From contig WPIO01000034.1 in assembly GCA_009760855.2 (NCBI GenBank), positions 1,565,001-1,629,000 of the forward strand: a stretch of 64,000 nt of DNA. The letters are read 5' to 3'. The translations under genes and the position numbers were made by a program. Source of the DNA: Cristatella mucedo. Lineage: Eukaryota > Bryozoa > Phylactolaemata > Cristatellidae. Shown in pieces: positions 1 through 16,604 of this stretch. Each line of letters opens with the position of its first letter. The first letter of the stretch is position 1. The notes beneath the pieces were generated by a model. It was not told the origin of the DNA and did not search any database. It was given only the letters and a program-made list of their open reading frames with translations.

Positions 1-474
1 CCGATGCGATCCCGGTAAACCGGGTTTGGCCCAAAGGAAAAAGCACATTCCACGACCCGGGTCATGGGCTCGAGTCCTGCAGCTAGTTAATCTAATTTTG
101 CTTAGTTTACTCTGGAAGCGATCAATTGTCGCTATATGATGGCCAATATTCATTCAGCCGACCATTACCTACTTTACTGGGTCTTCTCAGCAAGTCATGG
201 CTGCTATGATTTTGTCGACTTGAAGCTGTCCTGTGATTTACGAATCGCAAACCAAGAACACTTGCTATATTTTTCATACTTGAGATTGCCATTTGTTATC
301 AATTCAGAACGAGCCGCAGTTCAAGCGAGCGCTCTGCCAGTGTACCTATCAGACTGTTTCCTCAATAAGGCCCCGGTGTTTCACTCGGCATAATATACTT
401 TTAAGAGAATGCTCTGTACCATTAAGAGATTATCAGGAGGAGAGGAAAGAGGAAAATCAGCAGGGAGAGAGAGA

Positions 475-550
<76 letters not shown>

Positions 551-1648
551 CTGCATCTAACTCTCATCTAACTCCCCCTCTGGCTCCTTGTCCTATCTCC
601 CAGCAAAATAAGAGCATAAGTCTGGGCAAAGGAAGTAAATGTTCAAAGGGAGGCCCAGAGGGCTTGTGGACTGTTGTAGCTTCAGCAGTTGGCCGACCCC
701 CGCAGCACCTCACCAATCTAAAATATGAAAGACGACATATTGGTTTTTATAATACCCCTGATGCTTTCCTAATGCTGCTCATGAGAAGGCTACCGACAAG
801 GGAGGCGATTGCCTAAGCCATGCACAAATCTAGTTGCTGCATACAAGTAAGAAATTGGCAGAGCAGGCTTGCATTAGCAAGCTGGTGATCGAAAGAGCAG
901 GGAGAATTCGAGGACACATTCAACATGCTGGTGTAAGTACAAAGTGTGCCACTAAAATCAGCTGTTTTGAAACGGTGCTCAAAATATCTTCATAGAAGAC
1001 ATCGTGGTGTGGCCATAGCTTGGCAGCCCGATCTAATAGTGCAGATTGCAATAAGTTGAGGAGACAGTTACACCAAAGAGATGCCTTAAAGTCAAAGGTT
1101 TAAGGGAAGCCAGTGTCTCATATGTGAGGAATGCTTGCACACATCCTACCTAACATATGAGACAGAGAATCAGGTGCTGAGCCGATTTCTAATGCTCCTG
1201 TCGGCTTCGAGTTCGACTGATCGCTATTTGCAGGGAATTTATGAGGTAGCCTTGGCGTCATCACCGCTTCCTGCACACGAATGGGTAACTAGATTGCAAC
1301 ACGATTGAATGCTCACCCACGAGGTTGCACCGACGATCACAGAGTGGTTAAAAAAATACACAGCTGCCAAATTTCTCGGTAGTGGCAGTGTGTTGGCATC
1401 AAGACGTTCCTGTAAGCCATCAGTGCTATATCGAGCATGAAGCAAAAGGCCAGAAATTGGAAGGGATTGGAAGGAACAGAACGGGCCACAGTGAGCTGCT
1501 GCTCTGTTGCTCGGAGTTCAAGATTCATGGGGCTGTGCACTTGTGACAGCGGAAGTGGACAGCCGTTCTGGTAACCAGACACTTGCACCAACAGACATTC
1601 GCCTCATGCACGACGAAAGTGCTCAGTAGCTTCAGCTACGATGCATGT
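1..1648. other. Intergenic stretch downstream of COMMD5
   Basis: No coding region could be supported here. It holds a (GA)n microsatellite at about 465-546 and a possible tRNA-like B box (GGTCATGGGCTCGAGTCC, about 60-78) that may be the end of a SINE starting before the window. The short open frames running through the GA tract are repeat artefacts. Confidence 0.5.
465..546. repeat. (GA)n microsatellite
   Basis: An almost pure GA dinucleotide run of about 80 bp. It generates Arg-Glu repeat open frames that are not genes. Confidence 0.95.
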
Positions 1649-1654
1649 TTTATT
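1649..1654 (-). terminator. Likely COMMD5 polyadenylation signal
   Basis: AATAAA on the minus strand, about 325 bases past the COMMD5 stop codon. It is the first canonical hexamer I noticed in that direction. The cleavage site itself is not visible. Confidence 0.4.
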
Positions 1655-1978
1655 GGCCGATCTCATATCCCGAAGTATGTAACACGTAGTATGTAATATT
1701 TACATCACAGCACATGGTAGCAGCATAGTTCCAAAAATCAATCGGCCAGCCGAACCAGAGCACTAAGGCTGGTCGAACTGTATGCATGAAAACGTCATGC
1801 AATTTCATACTCTGGTATCTAGAGCTCCAAGGGAGTTATGGCTACAAACAGCATGGCCAAACTAACAGGCTATCTATCCATAGTTGGTAATGACTTTTGA
1901 ACTTGATATCTTGCTAGCAGATTGGAAACTTAGCTTTAGTCAATCATGCTGGGTTGTTATACAAATGCATCTGCACAT

Positions 1979-8340
<6,362 letters not shown>

Positions 8341-8952
8341 GAGCACGCGTCGCTTAAAATGATCGAGGGCACAGAGACGCCCGAGGAGCGGCGCAATAAA
8401 AGAAAAAACAGACAGAGCGGCGCTGCACGAGCAATTCCAACGAGAGAGAGAATGAGAGAGAGGCAGTCGACAAAGGGGCGCACCGAGAGCGCGCGCGCCT
8501 CACGAAGGGAGCCGAGCAGACGTCTGGCGGCGGCCGGCGACAGGCAGACGCAACTTACGCTGCAGAACTTTGCGGAACGCGGCATGGCTTGTAGCCTTTA
8601 GCGCTTTGCAAAGCTCTTTAATCTCGTGAGGGACACGGAACCCATAGAAGGGTGTACGGTCCGCGGCGGGTTTCAAATGCGGCTTCGTCACGGGGTGACC
8701 CTGAGACATGAGAAGCGAGGACAGTACCGACGCAAACCCCCCCGGAAACCGGAGCTCCTCCCGGAACCACGGACGCCCCTTTCTATTTGGACCTTAGATG
8801 CTGAACAGATTAGTTATCCATAATATCTGCTGGCACCATTACAATATTTATAAACTATTATTATATAAAATTTAAGGATTATGGATTTGCCACTGCTGAT
8901 GTCCGTCGTCCGCTTATAAACTCTGTATCCACGCCCATTGAGTTCCTGCAAC
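8341..8952. promoter_or_regulatory. Bidirectional promoter interval, COMMD5 / VMA21
   Basis: 612 bp separate the two divergent start codons. The COMMD5-proximal half is GC-rich with short GAGA tracts and no obvious TATA box; the VMA21-proximal part is AT-richer. It should hold both transcription starts and 5' UTRs. Confidence 0.55.
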
Positions 8953-8984
8953 ATGGCCGAACAGGATTTTAACTCACGTATGAG
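8953..8984 (+). CDS. VMA21: VMA21 exon 1 (coding)
   Basis: Encodes MAEQDFNSRM plus two bases, with donor ATGAG followed by GTTAGC. Phase 2 fits exon 2 and would make residue 11 Arg. The residues are not conserved in the family, so the assignment rests on position, start context and phase only. Confidence 0.62.
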
Positions 8985-11900
8985 GTTAGCCGGTTGGGTG
9001 GCCATACACGACTTTTTTTTTTTTTCTAAGACGCTAAGACGTGCGCGGTTGCGAGCTCGTAGATTTTCAGCTGCAGTTCTCGTCTTCTCTCCGTGAATGG
9101 CCATGCCTATCAGGCATGTTACTTTGAAACGAGGCTTTTACTGCCTCTAAATTTTTTCATGTGCATCGAACGTAAATAAAGAGCTGTCGTGCGGTGGGTG
9201 GTAACAACTTAAGCGATCATGCTTAAGTGCATCCTCTGAGAGCAGATAGAGCGCTTTTAAATCTCTGCCAACTGCCCTTTCGGTAAGAGGCGGTGTACGT
9301 AGGTCCGGGGCTGAATCGGACAGGGACGATGGCTGTCTCACAGGCATCGCTGGCACTCATCTTATAGAGCCCAGGAACGAATCAAGTCGGTATTGAGCGC
9401 CGGGGATCGAACAGATTCGCACGCGTTATGTTTTGCTAGACGACGCGCACAGATCACGGCCAATGGTACAGCTTGCTGAGCAATAAATTAGTCGCAAGAT
9501 GTGTAAAACGGAGCGAACGATCGGGACGGCCCGTTCTTTTCTGTCTAGCTCACGACTTGCAGTGCAGGTACGTTGGCATGACAGCAAATGCCCTTTTGCT
9601 TTTGACTCGAGGCAGCCGATTCGATCGGTGGAGCCTGACTAAACCTAAGTGGGTTCACCTTAGTGGGTCTGTTGTCCTGGTGATGCTTGTGGTGGTAAAA
9701 ACCAATTTTTTTCTTTATAGAAACCAGTGTGTGCACCGCTCGTGCTCCGTCTGCGACTAGCACGTTTTTTTTCTCCAAATTCACACGGTGCGATCCAATA
9801 CGTTGCATGCCTGCTTAGTTTGTGGAAATGTTGGCGACGATGAGCCGATTTCCGATTTTCGAAGGAAACGAAATCGATTCGGGTTTCCGAGACATCCGTT
9901 TCGCAGGTGCAGTGCTGGCTGGATCCAGTGGCTAAAGTGCTCGCCTCGAACCAAGGTTAAGGCGAATGTTTTCGATGACTGAGGTCGTGGGCTCGAGCCC
10001 CGTGGCATATGTGAAGTGCCTGAATAGAGATTAAATTCTCTTAGGGTAGGGTGCTGTACAAATGAATTATTTATTGCATTGTACAGGTATATGATTTGTA
10101 ATCCCTTGTCGTTTTGGATTATTTCACTTACTCGAAGCAAAATATCAGACGATTCATGAAATCACTGTGTTCTTTCAAATCCCTGTGTACAAAATTGGGG
10201 ATGCTGGCCACCTAGCACTGTGCAATCACCAAGCTTCTGGCAAGCTATATATTTTAGACCTGCTTCAGGCTAACTATGTGAAATGCAGTCCTTTCGTAGG
10301 ACTGCCAGAACCAGGGCATTATGTTTAGCAAAATAAATTATTAGTGGTATAGCATACCGAGGCTATTGCCGACCTACTTATTAAGACTTATAAAAACTGT
10401 TGTACCATGGCCACTAAATGGGCCATGCACAACCTAATTGGTAGTCGTGATGGAACACACTCACCTGGGGGCCGGCTATTCTGGGAACTCCCTTTAGAGG
10501 GGCCTTCTGCTGGAAAGAAGTGCCCCTGGCTGAGCATGATGAACACGTGGAGGAGAGGGCAGAAGCAAGCAGTACAGCAAGCCGTGCATTTATAATACTC
10601 CTTTCTCATTCTGTCGAAAGCCGGTCGACAGTGCGCAGGCTTTTTGGAATTCCTGTTGCCTATATGTAATGCTGTTTAAACGACGACAGGCCAACGAAAG
10701 TTCTCAGAATAGTAATCAATGTATGCATTAGTGATGCTGTGGCATTTACGAACCAATGAGCCATGCATATGCTAGTTGTGATCAACAAACTCTTCTTTTG
10801 TTCAGTGACGACAGGCCTCTTTGTCCGATGTTATACTTTGCTGAACGATCGAGTAGAGACGTCATAATTTCAAGGAACTATCTAGATTTTTGTTTGACGG
10901 CTTCGAAAGCAGATCGTCTGTCGACGTTTCTTTTTATGTTTGCCATGTCCTCTGCACAATGCCCTTCGCTGCAGCGTCAGCCGTGTCGTCGTGCTGAGTG
11001 CCTATTTGTCTTGTGAGGAGCCTGCGCGTCATCTGACTGCAGCGCACTCGTGCTCGTGTGCAGGCTGAAAGATAGCAGCAGTGAAGGCAGTGTGATGAGG
11101 ACCATGCTATTATTTACGGCAATGATGGTCGTCTTGCCAATATCGTCATACTTTTTCAGCAAGCATTACATTTTTGAAGGTATGTCTACGTGAGGCCGGC
11201 TCTTGCAGGCCATGCCGCCATAGATGAGAAGCATGCCAGAAACTGTGGCGGTGCCATGGCCATTTGCAAGCGACCGCATTGTAGCGCTGGCTGTGCGCTA
11301 CCTTCCTTACTCGCATGTCAATCGCCTGCTCCACTTATATTTCATAGGCACACTAATGGTGAGCCGTGATGGCACACCATAGGTAAGGCGGTTGCTTTCA
11401 CGATGTCGATCCTGAGGTCGTGGGTTCGATTCCTGCGGTGGGCGATCACTTATCGCCACTGAAAGCGGTGGTGATAGCCGTAAAGGCTCTTCTGTCGCTA
11501 TACAAAAAGAGGCTGTTTAATCAGCTAGGATTTATTATTTATTTATTTGCACATTTTCACCGAATTAACAGAATTTTTGAAGCAGCCAGAGCTTGTGGTT
11601 GCACAATGGAGCCCCATGATTGAGGGCGCTAGTTGAACTCCAACACACATCTTTCGGTCATTGTTATTAATGCCACCAGTCAAGTTTCCTTGTAAGCTGT
11701 ACGTTAGGATTTATGTTTGGGTAGGCAAAGTTTTACAGCATCAGAGGAGTCATAGTAGATCAGAGACCTCGACAGGTTTTCTGATTACTAATTCCCAAGA
11801 ATCATGCAGCCCTCGGTTTGAAATGACACCGGGTTCAAGGATGCACGGTCATACATTCGTTTTCTTTTTTCAGCACTAGTCTGGTGTCGCCTTTTCCCAA

Positions 11901-12947
11901 CGTCCTTTGCCCACAGCTTGTCAACTATTGTGCCAGTTCCTTTTTCCGCCGAATTCGTGCCACTGCTGGCGATCTGCTGCAGTCAGGTCTGCTCTTGCTG
12001 TGTATTCTTGCGGCATCGACAGAGCAACAATATGCAGGGGCAGATCATTCACCCCCTCCAGCATGTGGTGGTGCTGCACTTAGTGTGTGTATCGCTAGGC
12101 GCTAGTGCCTGAGGTTTGACGGATTATTGCACACTGCAAGTGGCGGTGGTAGCCATGTAGGGCCCTTCTGCCACTATATGATTGTGAGGCTGGTCGATCA
12201 GCTAGCCTTTGTTGCCCATGTGTCTTAGCGTAGGTGCTTTATGGGTAGGTGCTTGCAGCTCTTGCGTAACTCAGAAGCCCGGCTTGTCTGTCGTGAGCAT
12301 AGCAGTTGCCACATCAAACTGCGTCTCGCCGACCTGCACTGGCTCCCAATCAAGCAGCATATCGACTTCAAGATTCTGTCACTTATTATTAGGTTCCTTT
12401 ATTCTCTGGCTCCAGCCTGCATATCTGAACTACTCCCCCCCCCCCCACTAGGTCAAGAATCGTACCACCCACTGTTCTGACTCGAATCGTTTAGCCATAT
12501 CTAGCAAGAACCGTAAAATCGTCGGAGACCATGCCTTCAGTTCCTATCCTATTATTTTATGTATTATTATTATTGTATTATGTATTTCTTATGTATTGTT
12601 ATTATTTGCAACACGCGCAGGCTGAATTCCTTCCAGCAGCTACTTGATCAACGCCTTATGCCACCATGCTGTGGTCAATGCTGCTCTGAGTCACGATTAG
12701 ACCAACTTCTTGTCTGTGTCTCTGTGTTGGTTCCTCGTTTTCGTTTGCTCTCTCTTTATCTGTCGATGACTGAACGCCTGACGACAGCACTACTATGTTT
12801 TTTGTTGTAGGCATGCTCGGAATCAAGGAAGCGTATGTGCACGCAGCCGCCGTGGCCGTGATCACCGTGCACGTCGTGCTTGCCATGTTCGTGTACGTGG
12901 CCTGGACAGAGGGCCAGACGCCGGAGAAGGAGACCAAGCGAGAGTGA
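8953..12947 (+). CDS. VMA21: VMA21, V-ATPase assembly factor (complete, 3 exons)
   Basis: VMA21 is a small ER membrane chaperone that escorts the V-ATPase Vo sector out of the ER. Exons are 8953-8984, 11064-11179 and 12811-12947, 285 nt in all, encoding 94 residues plus stop (human 101). Phases agree (2, then 1). There are two membrane segments: about residues 22-42 (MRTMLLFTAMMVVLPISSYF) and 57-81 (AYVHAAAVAVITVHVVLAMF). KHYIFEG between them matches human KSYIFEG, and HVVLAMFVYVAW matches human HVVLALFVYVAW. The C terminus KETKRE is basic-acidic with Lys at -3 and -6; the family usually ends in an ER-retrieval signal, but a classic KKxx is not present. Exons 2 and 3 are certain. Exon 1 is the only upstream ATG exon found with a strong start context (CAACATGGCC) and the right phase. 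Confidence 0.88.
8985..11063 (+). other. VMA21 intron 1
   Basis: About 2.1 kb, containing a SINE-A copy (9917-10080). The stretches 9010-9900 and 10090-11050 hold nothing I can name. Short open frames with donor-like ends (for example near 9565) lack an in-frame ATG. Confidence 0.6.
9917..10080 (+). mobile_element. SINE-A: tRNA-like head with LINE-B tail
   Basis: An A-box-like start (CAGTGGCTAAAGTGCTCGCC), a B box (GGTCGTGGGCTCGAGCC), then AAGTGCCTGAATAGAGATTA, ATTCTCTTAGGG and an AT-rich end. That second part is the 3' end of LINE family B. Similar copies are at 56457-56600 and 59817-59985, both reversed. Confidence 0.78.
11064..11179 (+). CDS. VMA21: VMA21 exon 2
   Basis: The acceptor is CGTGTGCAG and the donor is TTTGAAG followed by GTATGT. 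It carries LKDSSSEGSV and the whole first membrane segment through SKHYIFE. Phases are 2 and 1. Confidence 0.9.
11355..11545 (+). mobile_element. SINE-B copy
   Basis: The best copy of this family: CCATAGGTAAGGCGGTTGCT, B box GAGGTCGTGGGTTCGATTCC, and the tail GTAAAGGCTCTTCTGTCGCT followed by ATACAAAAAGAGG. It lies in VMA21 intron 2. Confidence 0.78.
12110..12215 (+). mobile_element. SINE-B 3' fragment
   Basis: Only the tail half survives (GGTGGTAGCCATGTAGGGCC, CTTCTGCCACTATATGATTG, GATCAGCTAG), clearly related to the end of the copy at 11.4 kb. Confidence 0.6.
12225..12600 (+). mobile_element. LINE-B 3' fragment (CR1/L2-like RT end)
   Basis: The shifted frames read ...LLRNSEARLVC..., [19 protein letters not shown] and FLYSLAPACISELL. 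These are the thumb/3' part common to CR1- and L2-like reverse transcriptases. Frameshifts show it is dead. It ends in an ATT-rich tail, in VMA21 intron 2. Confidence 0.75.
12811..12947 (+). CDS. VMA21: VMA21 exon 3 (terminal)
   Basis: The acceptor is TTTTTTGTTGTAG. It encodes residues 51-94, including the second membrane segment and FVYVAWTEG, and ends TGA at 12945-12947. Confidence 0.93.
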
Positions 12948-13244
12948 GGCTTGCCTGCCCTCGCTTGCGTCACGTGCTCGCACGGCTCGAGCTGTGTGTT
13001 GCACTATCACTCAGTGCGCCTCCGTGAGGAACACCAGGTGATAGTGCCCTCGAACCGGGGCGCCCGAGCGCACGACGGGCAGGAAGCCGTAGCCAGCCTG
13101 CACCAGCCATCGTCGCCATTTTAATACTGCCTATTATGGGCAGTGTCTTAATGGGCGAGTACTGCCAAAGTAATGATGCGCTCGCTAACAGACTCGATAG
13201 GGACGGGCCTGCGCTGCCCAAAAAAAGTGCAACTAACACGATCG

Positions 13245-13307
13245 TTTATTCAATGAGTAGACACTAGTGCAGTTGACAAATCGTTTATTCAATGACTAGA
13301 GAATAAA
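13245..13307. terminator. Interleaved polyadenylation signals of VMA21 and AMDHD2
   Basis: The plus strand has AATAAA at 13302-13307 (for VMA21). The minus strand has AATAAA at 13289-13284 and 13250-13245 (for AMDHD2). The two minus-strand copies sit in a short direct duplication, AATCGTTTATTCAATGA-TAG. No earlier canonical signal was seen for VMA21. Confidence 0.5.
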
Positions 13308-13588
13308 AAAAAACTACGTTGCGGCACCGAATTGCATGCAGCCTGTGCCACACCGGCATTGTGCTCTCCCCGGGACAAGATGTGTGCGCGTGCGTGCTGA
13401 GATTAAGTGCTCCGCCGGAAGCAACTTGTGCAGGTGCTGAGTGGGTGAGTGCTAAGTGCTGCTCGCGACAGGAGTGGGGAGCAGCAGCTGCGCTGCCGAG
13501 TCCATCGCTGGGCATGCGTGCGCAAGCGTTGTCGAAGCACACGGTTGCACATCCCCGCCGGGCGCTGCAGCTCCGGGGCTGCTTTTGC

Positions 13589-13767
13589 TCACGGCTGGGG
13601 CCACACTTGCCGACCTGCAATGCACGTGGCTTGCACGTTCAAGCTGTCGTCCAGCATGACGAAGTCGGCATCTCTGCCGTAATCCAGCGTTCCTTTTCTG
13701 CCGCTGATGCCGAGCACCTGCGCCGGATGCAGGGAGGCAGCCTCCAGCGCTTCCACCGTGCTGCATT
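13589..13767 (-). CDS. AMDHD2: AMDHD2 exon 9 (terminal)
   Basis: The acceptor is CGATTGTAG. It encodes [39 protein letters not shown] and ends VWPQP then TGA. It forms the C-terminal part of the barrel and the small beta-sandwich. Confidence 0.96.
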
Positions 13768-16563
13768 CTACAATCGACGTCGAAGAACCGCTACGGCCAT
13801 GCGACGGGCGCAGGGCAGGGCAGATAGCGCAGGATACCACTAACATTGTGAGGTAGGGCAGGCACGCTTGCTTGCTCGAATGGCTTCAGGGTGCACCCTC
13901 ATTGCATACAAGGCATGTGTTCTGACACTGCGAAGTGAGTAGGCAAGTGCGCAAAACTCCGTCGAAGGAGCTGTGCCAAGACAGCAGGTGTGCTGAGTTA
14001 CAGTACGCGCACACGCGAGTTAGGGTAAACTCACTCGCCTTAAGCTAGTGCGCTAACACTGTTGACGCAGTCGGCTCCGACTCGCTGGCGACTTCCTTCC
14101 GGTTTAGGCTTCGGATCATAAAATCTTGGGCATAGGGAGGAGCCCAACCGGCCGAGTGTCAAGAAGGTGAAGCAGCTCCTGCTTAAAGTGTCCTCGTTGT
14201 ACCAGCAGACGACCAAACACAACCCTGGGGTGCATCGAATACACTCGCAACAGAAACGGCTCCCACTCGAAACTATCGATACGTTGCGGGGCATGTCCCT
14301 GTTTATGGAAAGTGTTGTTGCCACACGCTTCACCTACTCCTACCAAGAAGACCCGCACGTCTGCATGAATGATGCAATCACGCTGTTAACCATGCACATC
14401 GCTAAACAGTCTACATTCAAATCTTTCTTACATGCTTAACATTCCTTTTCTTTTCCTCCCCACATTCGCTGCTGCAGTGATGACTGCAGCAGCGAACTCA
14501 ATTTCAGCAGGTGTCACGGCCGGCAGCTTCGGTTACAAGTGTCTTACACAGCTTCCTGCATTAGAGCATGCGGTTGTGGGAAGGACAAAGTCAGCCATAA
14601 ATTTTCCCGCATCAGCAATGTAAGCACTCTAACTAGGAAAAGTCGTCGTCGGTGAGGTGGAAAGCCGACTTCGAAAATGCAGCTCTTAGGAGACTCAAAA
14701 GAGACACGAAGCAACTGCTTTGCAAAGAGCAGGCGCCAGTGATGGCTTGCTGCTTAGCTAGTCGTGGGGCGGTGGCCACAGCTTAGCAGCATCATGAGCT
14801 CAACTCGGTGCGAACGGATTGCATTGCCTGAAGCCACATGTGCACAGATCTGCACGAGACTCGGGATGCAAGTTTTACGGGCTACGAGCCTAGACCACAG
14901 CTGTGATGTAACTAGGAGGCACTCTCTTGCAAATACTTAAGTGCCAGTGCCGTACTTCAGCATTAGCCGACGAATGACATCCATTGCACACAGCTCCCCC
15001 TATTGAGGGTGATACGTGTGTGCATATATATTAACTTATTTATTTAGCCTGACTTTTTCAAGACCGAAGAAAATAAGTCGAGAGGTATTATTCGGGAAAG
15101 CTCTTGCAATAAAATTGCTGGGATGCTATGTCAAAAAACGAAGTCCTAACGAAATTACTAAATATCGTGCAGACAGACGTGCAGGCTTCGTTCAATATAA
15201 TGTAATGTAATGTATCTCCTTCAGTAACTCCACAAAGTCATAAAGACCATGTGGGTGTTACGCAAGAGAGTTTTTTATAGCGCACTCACAGCCTAAGCGG
15301 CTTTCGGTACGCATTCGGTACCCAACAGACTTCGTCTCACGCGACAAAGAGAAAGTGGGAAGCATAGCAGAGTTAGGAGAGCAGTTGAGGTAGTGAGGAG
15401 CATAGAAGTAGCACTTGTTCAGGACCGCTGAAAAAGATGTGCCATAGTCGGCAGTTGGAGAGTAGGTGTCGTTGCGTAAGAATAATGCAGCCGTGTCGGC
15501 TGCAGCTTGTGCCAATGGGAGGAAGTGGGACTTGAATATATCTGTACATTATTAAGTAATTGGCAGCGATGTAATGACCATTTGGGCATGCGGAAACACC
15601 AAGCAGATGATAACTCGCGATGAGTTCTGCTGCTAGAGACTGGCAAATGCAACTCGAGGCAAATGTGCGCAAAAGCTCGACACTCTTCGAGCTCGTTCGA
15701 CCAGTTTCTATCAAAAGGAAGCTATCGAAAGCCACAGGTTAGCTTGATCACTGCAGCCGGCTTCACAGAGTGCTGACGCAGCAATCCAGAGCGATTGCAG
15801 CGAGGAGCCACAGTGTGCAGCCCACGATCGGTGGACAGCACAGCGGAAGAGGCAACGACCAGCTATAACTTGCAATCGCTACAAGTTCTGCTCAGTCAGA
15901 AGCCAAAAGCACCCCCCTGCTGGGCATAGCTCGATGAAGTGAGACCAGCAGCACCTCATTACAGCGCCTCACCTGTGGCTTCAAATAGGCGTTGCACACA
16001 CTGGTTCATATTAGCGATGCTGCAAAAGACAGATGCATTCTTGCACTTCTTTACAAGAACAAAATATAATAATCACAGTTGGCTCAGCAAATTGAACGTA
16101 AAACGCATACCCCGGAAGCTAGTGCACGTATGTGCACATGCATGCACTCACCTGTCTATGCATGCAGGCACACACACACGAGCACATACATGCTCACCAT
16201 GCACATACATGCTCATACGATGCACATACATGCTCACCCGCAGTCATGCCTGAAGGCATGCATACCTGTTGGTGGGCACGCACACACTTGGTGCGCAAAT
16301 AGCACCAGTGGGTTGGTCTGAGGCCGGGGTTCTCACTCTAGGACCTTTGCACACGTGACCGAACTCATACAAGATCAGACAGCTCACACTCAGGGCCGAT
16401 CAAACAGCCAACTCTTATGACTATACATGCAGTGTCATAGCCATGGTACCTCGTGCCATTCACAGAGGTCGGGCTGTGGTAATAATATAAAAAATTATAA
16501 TACATTTTGTACGATGCTTTGAACTAGATCTTCAGATCTCTTTCAATGCACGTCACATTGGAC

Positions 16564-16604
<41 letters not shown>

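Larger units (their letters stand above)
13768..15972 (-). other. AMDHD2 intron 8
   Basis: Contains a partial copy of the foldback element (14430-14720) and a LINE-A 3' end (15196-15530). Otherwise unremarkable. Confidence 0.7.

Noticed and set aside
409-816. Arg-Glu-rich open frames over GA tracts (also at 3.0, 26.7 and 49.8 kb)
   Set aside because: Dinucleotide repeats read in frame.
9473-9565. VMA21 exon 1 ending at the strong GTACGT donor near 9568
   Set aside because: Phase fits exon 2, but there is no in-frame ATG before an upstream stop.
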